NCBI GenBank assembly: GCA_003290165.1 | Contig: QNQO01010660.1 | Span: 1-64,000, forward strand | DNA: 64,000 nt | Direction of reading: 5' to 3' | From: Berberis thunbergii | Lineage: Eukaryota > Streptophyta > Magnoliopsida > Ranunculales > Berberidaceae | Shown: piece by piece, positions 56,704 to 64,000 of the stretch | Layout of the letters: each line of letters opens with the position of its first letter | How positions within the stretch are numbered: position 1 is the first letter of the stretch | Position numbers and translations under genes: made by a program | The notes under the pieces: generated by a model | What the model was told of the DNA's origin: nothing | Databases searched by the model: none | The model's input: the letters and a program-made list of their open reading frames with translations, nothing else

Positions 56704-57599
56704 CTGGCCAATGAAATAATAAGAAATTGGTTAAGATAAAAATTAACCGAATTCTATATTTAGCCAAAAGAACCATAAAAAGCTCATTAGGCTTGTCCAA
56801 GGCTGAATTATAACCCGAAATTTCTCAAAAAAAGCTCTAAAATTCCATGCTAAATACTCACTCAATTACTAACCAATATAGTTAGATCATGAAATCTATA
56901 ATACATTCTAAATTTTAGGAGTATCCAAATTATCTCTGAAGAGCACATAATTCACAGAAAATTAACCCAATTAAATCTGAAATTACAAAGAAGTAAAATT
57001 CACCTGTTATTGAGCAAATTCCTTACAGCAACCATGGAATTTTACAGCAAAATCTATCTTCATGGCTTAAAATCTTCATGGCTTTTCTTCATCATTCACG
57101 AGTATGGCAAAACAAATGAAAATTCCCAAATCAAAGCAAATAAACCCTAGATCTTGTAGAAACCCTAGATGTAGCCATCCCCAACAGAAAATCACACACA
57201 AAGAGGGAGAGATTGTGAGGGAAAATAAACTAAAACAAAGGTAGAAGCTTTACCTTTTGGGAGAGGGTTCGTCTTCGTCTTCTCAGGGACTGTCGACCTT
57301 CGTACGGGGAGAGGGAGGGACCGTCGGTCTTCGTTGGGGGAAAGGGAGTGTCGAGCAGGAGATGGAAGACATTTACTCTCTGTCTCTTTCTCTGTCTCTG
57401 TGGAGATGAAAATGGGGAGAGGGAGAGGTTTTTCTCCCCAAAAATTTCGATTCCCTCTGTTTTTTTCATTTTTTTAATTTTATTTTTGAATCAGACTCAG
57501 GAGCACGTGCGAGGGACGATGCAGAACCACGTGTCTGGGAGGGTCCGTCCCATGGGACGGGCTGTGAGGACGGGCTAGCTAGAACTTCTGCATAATTTG

Positions 57600-57884
57600 A
57601 CTTCTGAATTAGAGGTTTCTAACTCCATCGCTTCCAACTCCTAATTTTATTTTTTGGGTTCGAGCAAATGCATTGCAGATTTTACGTCTTATACCCTGTT
57701 GATTGAAATTCGAGGCGTGTCTGGGTTTTTCAATTGATTCAAGAATTTATCATAATAATCCCTGTAGTGAATAGATCGACCAAGTTTATGGAAAATAAGA
57801 CAAGAAATTACACACAAAACGTCATTTCAAATAACCCCAATAATAAGCTTATACATGTAGGACCTTAAATCCAAATAACCTTTT
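57600..57884. other. Spacer, nothing recognised
   Basis: Sequence between the Mutator-like element and the TRIM-like array. No gene or repeat feature is supported. Confidence 0.4.
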
Positions 57885-58108
57885 TGTTGGGATGAAGTTT
57901 GCTTGAATAGTCCCACATCAAGTAAGGTGGAGTTGTCACTAAGATTTATAAGGAGATGGTCCACTCCCTTATAGTAACGATGCCTTTTAAGGAAAAATCT
58001 CACACCACCTAGGCCCAGATGGAAGGCCACATCTAATAGGTGGTGTTTAAGTTGGGGACAATATCGTTGCTATGTATAGTGGACCAAGGAGTGCGCGACG
58101 CCCCAACA
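57885..58108 (+). repeat. LTR-A
   Basis: Begins TGTTGGGATGAAGTTTGC and ends CGCCCCAACA. It is followed by a primer site with two changes (TGGTATCAAAG, 58111). Confidence 0.85.
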
Positions 58109-58611
58109 ATTGGTATCAAAGTTGATGGTTCGGCTGGGACTTGTTTGGCGAGGTGAAGGTGCAGGCGGCACATTATTCAGGAGATAGGCGTAGGCGTAGG
58201 TGCGCGGTTCGCCAGATGATCCAAATTCTTGTCGAGATGGTGTCCGAGAATATCCTACAAGTCTGGACGAGGTGGAGTTAGTGCGGTGGTTGCGATTAGG
58301 TGGAGCCAACAACACCGAAAATAGTCGAGCCTAGACAAGGTGGAGTTAAGTGAGGAGGTTGCGACTAGGTGGAGCCAAAAATGCCTAAAACAGTCAAGCG
58401 CCACGAGGTGGCTACCCACAGGATCGTGGTTGCACGGCTGCACTTGAGACTCGAGGAGAAGGTGTACTTCGAGATGTTGCAGACCGGTGGATGAATTGTA
58501 GGATGTGTGACGATTCGCGACTAGGTGGAGCCAAAAATGCCTAAAATAGTCAAGCCCGTACACCGAGTGCTACCCACAGGATCGTGGTTGCACGGCTGCA
58601 CTTGAGACTCG

Positions 58612-58818
58612 ACATCAAGTAAGGTGGAATTGTTACTAAAGTTTATAAAGGAATTGTCCACTCCCTAGTAACGAGGTCTTTTAAGGGAAAACCCCACACC
58701 ACCTAGGCCCAGATGGAAGGCCACACTCGATAGGTGGTGTTTAAGTTGGGGACAATATTGTTGCTATGTATAGTGGACCAAGGGGTGCGCACAAGTGCAC
58801 GTGCGCGTCGCCCCAACA
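58612..58818 (+). repeat. LTR-B, 5'-truncated
   Basis: The first bases are missing: the internal segment ends in GAGACTCG and joins directly to ACATCAAGTAAGG of the LTR. Ends CGCCCCAACA. Confidence 0.82.
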
Positions 58819-59244
58819 ATTGGTATCAAAGCCGATGGTTCGGCTGGGACTTGGTCGGCGAGGTGAATGTGCAGGCGGCACATTATTCAGGAGATAGGCG
58901 TAGGCGCAGGTGCGCGGTCAGCCAGATGATTCAGATCCTTGCCGAGATGGTGTCCGAGAATATCCTACAAGTCTGGACGAGGTGGAGTTAATGCGGTGGT
59001 TGCGACTAGGTGGAGCCAACAACACCAAAAATAGTCGAGTCTAGACAAGGTGGAGTTAAGTGCGGAGGTTGCGACTAGGTGGAGCCAAAAATGCCTAAAA
59101 CAATCAAGCCCGTACACCGAGTGCTACCCACAGGATCGTGATTGCACGGCTGCACTTGAGACTCGAGGAGAAGGTGTACTTCGAGATGTTGCAGACCAGT
59201 GGATGAATTGTAGGATGTGTGACGATTCGCGCCAAGGTGGAGAT

Positions 59245-59484
59245 TGTTGGGATGAAGTTGGCTTGAATAGTCCCACATCAAGTAAGGTGGAGTTGTCACT
59301 AAGGTTTATAAAGGAATGGTCCACTCCCTAATAGTAACGAGGTCTTTTAAGGGAAAACCCCACACCACCTAGGCCCAGATGGAAGGCCCGACCCGATAGG
59401 TGGTGTTTAAGTTGGGGACAATATCGTTGCTATGTATAGTGAACCAAGGGGTGCGCGCAAGTGCACGTGCGCGACGCTCCAACA
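59245..59484 (+). repeat. LTR-C, complete (240 bases)
   Basis: Starts TGTTGGGATGAAGTTGGC after the purine-rich AAGGTGGAGAT and ends GCTCCAACA, followed by a perfect primer site. Confidence 0.88.
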
Positions 59485-59486
59485 AT

Positions 59487-59498
59487 TGGTATCAGAGC
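59487..59498 (+). promoter_or_regulatory. Primer-binding site of the TRIM-like unit
   Basis: TGGTATCAGAGC, complementary to initiator tRNA-Met, two bases after LTR-C. The corresponding sites after LTR-A and LTR-B read TGGTATCAAAG. Confidence 0.88.
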
Positions 59499-59912
59499 CG
59501 ATGGTTCGGCTGGGACTTGGTCGGCGAGATGAAGGTGCAGGCGGCAAATTATTCAAAAGATAGGCGTAGGCGCAGGTGCGCGGTCCGTCAGATGATCCAG
59601 ATCCTTGCTGAGATGGTGTCCGAGAATATCCTACAAGTCTGAACGAGGTGGAGTTTGTGCGGTGGTTGCGACTAGGTGGAGCCAACAACACCTAAAATAG
59701 TCGAGCCTGGACAAGGTGGAGTTAAGTGCGGAGGTTGCGACTTGGTGGAGCCAAAAATGTTAGAAATAGTCAAGCCCGTATACCGAGTGCTACCCACAGG
59801 ATCGTGGTTGCACGGTTGCACTTGAGACTCGAGGAGAAGGTGTACTTCGAGATGTCGCAGACTGGTGGATGGATTGTAGGATGTGTGACGATTCGCGCTA
59901 AGGTAGAGAGAT

Positions 59913-60140
59913 TGTTGGGATGAAGTTGGCTTGAATAGTGCAACAACAAGTAAGGTGGAGTTGTCACTAAAGTTTATAAGGAGATGGTCCACTCCCTAAA
60001 CTCCCTAATAGTAACGAGACCTTTTAAGGGAAAACCCCACACCACCTAGGCCCAGATGTAAGGCCACACCCGATAGGTGGTGTTTAAGTTGGGGACAATA
60101 TCGTTGCTATGTATAGTGGAACAAGGGGTGCGCGCAAGTG
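59913..60140 (+). repeat. LTR-D, 3'-truncated and joined to copia gag
   Basis: Starts TGTTGGGATGAAGTTGGC and runs to GCGCGCAAGTG. The last bases of the LTR and the primer site are missing, and the next bases are the AAATAAAATGG start region of a copia gag. It contains a 10-base tandem duplication (CTCCCTAAACTCCCTAA) near 59990. Confidence 0.82.
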
Positions 60141-61787
60141 TCAAATAAAATGGCTCAAAGAGTTTCTTCATAGAGAGATGATCGCTATGTAAAAGTCCAT
60201 AGGTTCGACATTGTTCAATTCGATGGAAAGAACAATTTTAAAGTTTGGCAGATGGATTGTAAAGATATTCTGGTTAGTTTGGATCAGATTGATGCACTAG
60301 ATGAGAAGAAGAAACCATAATCATATAAGGCGGCAATTGAAGTTATTGAGAAGTGGAGTAAAATGGATCAAAAAACATGTAATACGATTCGTTTCTGTCT
60401 TTCTCGCAATATAGTTTACAACTTCATTAATGAAATGACAACTCAGGGTATTTGGGATAAGCCTCAGACTATGTATCTTCAGAATGATCAGATGAGTGTG
60501 ATGTACCTACAGAAGAAGCTCTTCACTTTCAGGTTGCAGCTAGGTAAACTCATGATTGATCACATAAATGAGTTTAAATGTTTATACTCAGATTTTGTTA
60601 GCTTGGGAGCTAAATTTTAATATAGTTAGAAAGACATTAGTTTTGTTAATTTCTTTATTACCAGAATGGGAACCGTTTGTTGATCAGATGACAATATTGA
60701 ATAAAGAAAATTTTGTGTATAATGATATTGTTCAAGCTATACTTGCAAAGGCTTCCAGAAAGAATGTTTCGAATAAGGAGGTTCGAGCACATGGTCTTTT
60801 GGGGACAAGGGGAAACAATTACAACAAGATGAGCAACTACCGAAGGAACCGGTCTAAATCAAAAGGTAGAAATATGTCTAAGTTTGAATTTCACAAATAT
60901 AAGCGCAATGGCCCTTACAAGAGGGATTGTTCAGAGTGGAAGAATAATCACAACAAGCAAGAGAATGAGAGTAAGGATGTAGTGAATGTTGTTGAGACAC
61001 TGGATGTGTGTAGTGAATCGGGGGTGACTTAGCACGTGCATTGATGGCAAATCTTATGACCATTTGTATGACGGTTGAATGTTAGATACGGGAGTTTCGT
61101 ATCATATGTGTCCCATAAGGGAATGGTTCAACACTTATTGCGAGGTTAAGGGTAGCTCAGTTGAAATGGGTGACTCTCGACCTTGCAAGACAATGAGTGT
61201 TGGTACAGTCAAATTCCAATTGGCAGATGGGTCATGTAGACAACTTACCGAGGTATGTCATGTTCATGCTCTTTTAAAAGGGTTGATTCCTCTTGGGGTA
61301 CTTAAGGCTCAGGGCTACAAGTATATTGGTGAGAATGGGTACTGCAATGTTTATTTTGGTGACACGTTGCTTATGACAATGGTTAAACATGCAAATTTGT
61401 ATTTCCTTAAAGGCAATGTAGTTGAAGGTGGAGCTATGGTTTCTACAGTTGTTGATGAGAAGAGTTTGACTCGCACGTAGTTATGGCACATGCGATTAGG
61501 GCATGTTGGTGAAAATGGACTAAAGACTTTAAGCAAGTGTGGCTTGCTTGGCAGTGACAAATTGACAAAACTAGACTTTTGTGTGCAGTTTATCAATGGG
61601 AAGTAGCAAAGTCAGTTTTGGTGATACTGCTCATAGCACCGCGAGGATTGTGGATTACATCCACACTAATGTTTGGGGACCCTCTAGAGTCGCATCCAAG
61701 AGGGGTTCCAGGTCTTTTGTGTCTTTTATCATAAAAATGAAGTCATTGATATCTTAAAGAAGTGAAAAACTATGATTGAGAAACAAA

Positions 61788-61903
61788 GTAAATGTGTATC
61801 ACCAGAGTTGGTAGAGGTGTGGCAGATGGAATCACACATCACAGGTTCGAACCCAGCCGACAGTATGGGGCGGGGAGGGTTAAGGGTAAAAAAAATATAA
61901 AAA
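61788..61903 (+). mobile_element. tRNA-derived SINE, copy 3
   Basis: Contains an A-box-like AGAGTTGGTAGAGGTGTGG, a perfect B box AGGTTCGAACCC (about 61843), the body phrase ...CGACAGTATGGGGCGGGGAGG and GGTTAAGGG, and an A-rich tail. It interrupts the integrase between IEKQ and VIKVVKSDN. Flanks ATGATTGAGAAACAAAG and ATGATTAAGAAAAACTAAAAG are an imperfect TSD. Confidence 0.88.
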
Positions 61904-62726
61904 ATGATTAAGAAAAACTAAAAGGGTGATCAAAGTCGTGAAATCTGACAATGACGGTGAGTATAGCGAGGATCCCTTGAAGCAGTTTTGTTTGGAACAT
62001 GGCATTAGAAGACAATTCAACTTCACAGTGAATTCGACACCACAGTAGAATGTGGTAACAGAACGGATGAATCATACCCTGTTGGAGAGAGAACGGTGCA
62101 TGTTGTCCAATGTAGGTTTGGGCAGAATATGGTAGGCTAAAACAATAAACATGGCATGCTATCTCATTAACCACTCTCCTTCATCAGCTATTGAGTCTCA
62201 TATTCCTATGGAGGCATGGTCTGGTATTTCTTTAGTTTATTCTAACTTGAAAATATTTTGTTGTCCAACATATTTTCATGTTAAGGAAGACAAAATTGGA
62301 GTATTATTATTATATGAGATATAGATGATGGTTAATTTCCTCTTAAATTTAGGAAAAAGTTGTATGTAGAGTTATTATAAATGATTGTTTAGGGGGATGA
62401 TTGGAGATGATATTAGGCTATTACAAAAACCTAATTGTTAAAAAATATTATTAAGATATTTAACTATACCATGAAAATGCACAAAATACGAATCGACTCA
62501 AAACTTGCTTGTGTTTCTAAGAAAAACTCAACATGCCATGTTCTTTCTTAACTATTGAACTGTTAGAGATGTTTGGCTTGAGTTGAGAGTGCAAATTTAA
62601 TTTCATATCAGATAATAAACAACATCATGTGAAGTTAATAAAAACATTGGATATGTACTCGGCCAGGAAACTATTTTTCTCGGTTATCCAGATAATGTGA
62701 GAGAGTATAGGTTATGGTGCCCTGAC

Positions 62727-63776
62727 TAGGGATGGCCGTGGGGTGGATTTTCTCGGATATCCGCCCCCCTCGATCCATTTAGGGCGGTTTTGGATATGCC
62801 TAAACGAATTTCAGGGCAGATATGGATATCCAAACAACATCCGTCAAATATTCAGGGTGGATACGGATTTGGCCATATCAGCCCCACTGGTATCCATTTA
62901 AGTATTGAAATTACAAAATTACCCTGGCTCTTAAAAAGAAAAAGAAAAAACCTAACTCTAAACACAATATCTCATTCTCTATTTCTCTCTCACTCTGCCT
63001 CCTCCACACAGTAACGCAAATCTCATCCTTTCACTAACAATCCTCATGTCTCATCTTCTTCTTCCTCCTCCCCTTTTGTAACTCTTGATTATTCTTGTTT
63101 CTATATTTCTCACAATGAAGCTTGCAAAACATCTCAACCCCAAGCAAATCTGGAAGAATGCTCCTTACAGTAACTGCTCATCTTTTAAAGTTGGAAGGTG
63201 CCATAGAAAGCTTGCCTTCAACTTCAAGGAGGTTGTTGTTGGCAATACCAGGGGGGATGGTGGAGGAATTGCTGAATCACCCATGGAAACCTGGTTGATC
63301 ACAGGATGCTCTTGGAAGAGTGATTCTCGAGGGGGGGGGGGGGTATCGACCCACCTTGCCAACAATAGGCATTTGTGTAGATTCCATATTGAGGAGCATT
63401 GAGTATTGGAGAAAGAGGCGAAGGGCTCTAGTGGCTTGCTTGGTGAAGACCATTAGTTCACCTTTTACTTAGCTTTCAACTGATCAATCTTGATGTGTTG
63501 TAATACAACTTGATATCAACAAAAATACAAGGAAAACAGTCAACAAGAATTTGTTGTTCAATCTCTAAATCAAAAATCATCTACCACAATATTTTCCCAA
63601 AACTTAACCTTAAAAAAGCTCGAGGCCTTAAACCGAGGAACAATTTTCGACAATCCAAAAGAACAAATTTTATTATTTTTTTAAACGGATATTTGGGGCG
63701 GGGCGGATTTGGGGATCATGGGATCCCCAACAGGGCGGGGATGGGTTTGTCAAAATCCGCTCCGTTACCATCCCTA
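62727..63776. mobile_element. hAT-type non-autonomous element, 1050 bases, 8-bp TSD
   Basis: Starts TAGGGATGGCCGTGG and ends CCGTTACCATCCCTA, inverted over the outer nine bases (TAGGGATGG) and patchily beyond. An exact 8-bp duplication GCCCTGAC flanks it (62719-62726 and 63777-63784). Both subterminal regions are rich in GGATATCC / GGGCGGGG words. The middle includes a CT-rich leader-like stretch (62970-63080) and a 95-codon frame from ATG 63115 (MKLAKHLNPKQIWKNAPYS) that I do not recognise; it could be a captured transcript piece. No transposase. Confidence 0.9.
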
Positions 63777-64000
63777 GCCCTGACTTGTGGAAGTTTGTGA
63801 TAAGCCAAGATGTGAAGTTCCATGAGGAGGCTTTGTCACAGGCAAAGTGTGAGAGATGCAAAGATGGTTCCCCTATTAGGAGGGGTGATAGCTATGATGA
63901 AGATGAATATGTTAGAGATTTTCTGCAGCTCCACCTAGTTTTCGTCTCTCATTGTTAGTCTCGGCCCAGCAGAATGCTTTCATCGTTAGTGTTCTTTTTA

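Larger units (their letters stand above)
50950..57590. mobile_element. Mutator-like element (Pack-MULE type) with 1.8-kb inverted arms
   Basis: An exact 9-bp duplication CATAATTTG flanks the element (50941-50949 and 57591-57599), the size made by Mutator transposases. The termini GAGAAATTCTAGCTGGCCC and, inverted, CAGAAGTTCTAGCTAGCCC match at 16 of 19 positions, and the inverted similarity then runs inward for about 1.8 kb per arm (50950-52763 and 55714-57590). No mudrA-type transposase is present. The arms contain receptor-kinase exons, and the 2.95-kb core contains CCD1 exons (plus) and an aldolase exon (minus). The whole is 6641 bases. Confidence 0.92.
55714..57590 (-). repeat. Right terminal inverted repeat arm of the Mutator-like element
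   Basis: Inverted copy of 50950-52763 with small indels. The poly-A run of the left arm is much shorter here, and the VNTR is longer. It ends CTAGCTAGAACTTCTG next to the 9-bp TSD. Confidence 0.92.
57885..60140 (+). mobile_element. Tandem array of TRIM-like LTR units
   Basis: Four LTR copies alternate with three internal segments that have a primer-binding site and a purine tract but no gag or pol: LTR-A 57885-58108, LTR-B 58612-58818 (5'-truncated), LTR-C 59245-59484, LTR-D 59913-60140 (3'-truncated). Internal segments are 58109-58611, 58819-59244 and 59485-59912, about 430 bases except the first, which has an internal duplication. LTR termini are TGTTGGG...CCAACA. Such LTR-internal-LTR chains are typical of terminal-repeat retrotransposons in miniature and arise by unequal recombination between LTRs. 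The open frames across the array are not coding. Confidence 0.85.
60141..63955 (+). pseudogene. Copia gag-pol pseudogene, interrupted by a SINE and a hAT-type element
   Basis: The gag begins MAQRVSS near 60150 (stop soon after), followed by FDIVQFDGKNNFKVWQMD and KTCNTIRFCLSRNIVYNFIN. After a frame change come EWEPFVDQMTILNKENFVY and a degraded zinc knuckle (HKYKRNGPYKRDC, Cys/Gly positions lost). The protease starts MLDTGVSYHM (61080; D-T-G), then the pre-integrase HMRLGHVGENGLK (61489), integrase pieces around 61640-62300 (NVWGPSR, VKSDNDGEYS, NHTLLERERCML), and the post-integrase GYPDNVREYRLW...LWKFVISQDVKFHEEA that is split by the hAT-type element. RT lies outside the window. Multiple stops and frameshifts are present. 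Confidence 0.9.

Noticed and set aside
57827..59992. Several 60-107 codon frames on both strands
   Set aside because: They recur once per TRIM-like unit and are by-products of the repeat.

Overview
This is nuclear DNA of a flowering plant, most likely a eudicot; the species cannot be determined. The evidence is AT-rich sequence, spliced host-type exons with GT-AG introns, a eukaryotic tRNA gene, plant gene families (dirigent, CCD1, plasma-membrane H+-ATPase, lipid phosphate phosphatase epsilon) and dense, nested plant transposable elements. Most of the 64 kb is transposons. I see only one protein gene that looks intact (44.05-44.67 kb), one tRNA gene, and one weak multi-exon gene model near 4 kb.

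Layout. 0-2.3 kb: decayed Ty3/gypsy chromovirus pol end, then an inverted piece of a small LTR family. 3.5-6 kb: unrecognised minus-strand gene model, dirigent pseudogene, tRNA-Val. 6.3-12.4 kb: hAT-type element split by a nearly complete Ty1/copia element with 211-bp LTRs and a 5-bp target-site duplication (TSD). 12.6-16.5 kb: a small TIR element, SINEs and a non-autonomous LTR element with perfect TSD. 17.5-21.2 kb: 5' half of another copia element on the minus strand, carrying a Tourist-like MITE. 22.5-44.7 kb: three dispersed copies of a lipid phosphate phosphatase epsilon-like gene (two dead, one open) whose spacers have been filled by a 3.3-kb solo LTR, a CACTA element with an RTE LINE inside it, a PIF/Harbinger element, a COG7 gene fragment, and a MITE with a very long ACC repeat.

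45.2-50.1 kb: a CACTA element carrying exons of AMP deaminase and of a plasma-membrane H+-ATPase. 50.95-57.59 kb: a Mutator-like element with a 9-bp TSD and about 1.8-kb terminal inverted repeats. Each arm holds receptor-kinase exons, and the core holds exons of CCD1 and of class I fructose-bisphosphate aldolase. 57.9-64 kb: a tandem array of TRIM-like LTR units that runs into a decayed copia element, itself broken by a SINE and by a 1.05-kb hAT-type element with perfect 8-bp TSD.

The main biological story is duplication and capture. A small lipid-phosphatase gene family expanded locally and was then pulled apart by insertions, and two neighbouring DNA transposons of different superfamilies have each collected pieces of several unrelated host genes with introns still in place. 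Frameshifts and stops are frequent even in elements with sharp boundaries, so either decay or base-level assembly error should be kept in mind.
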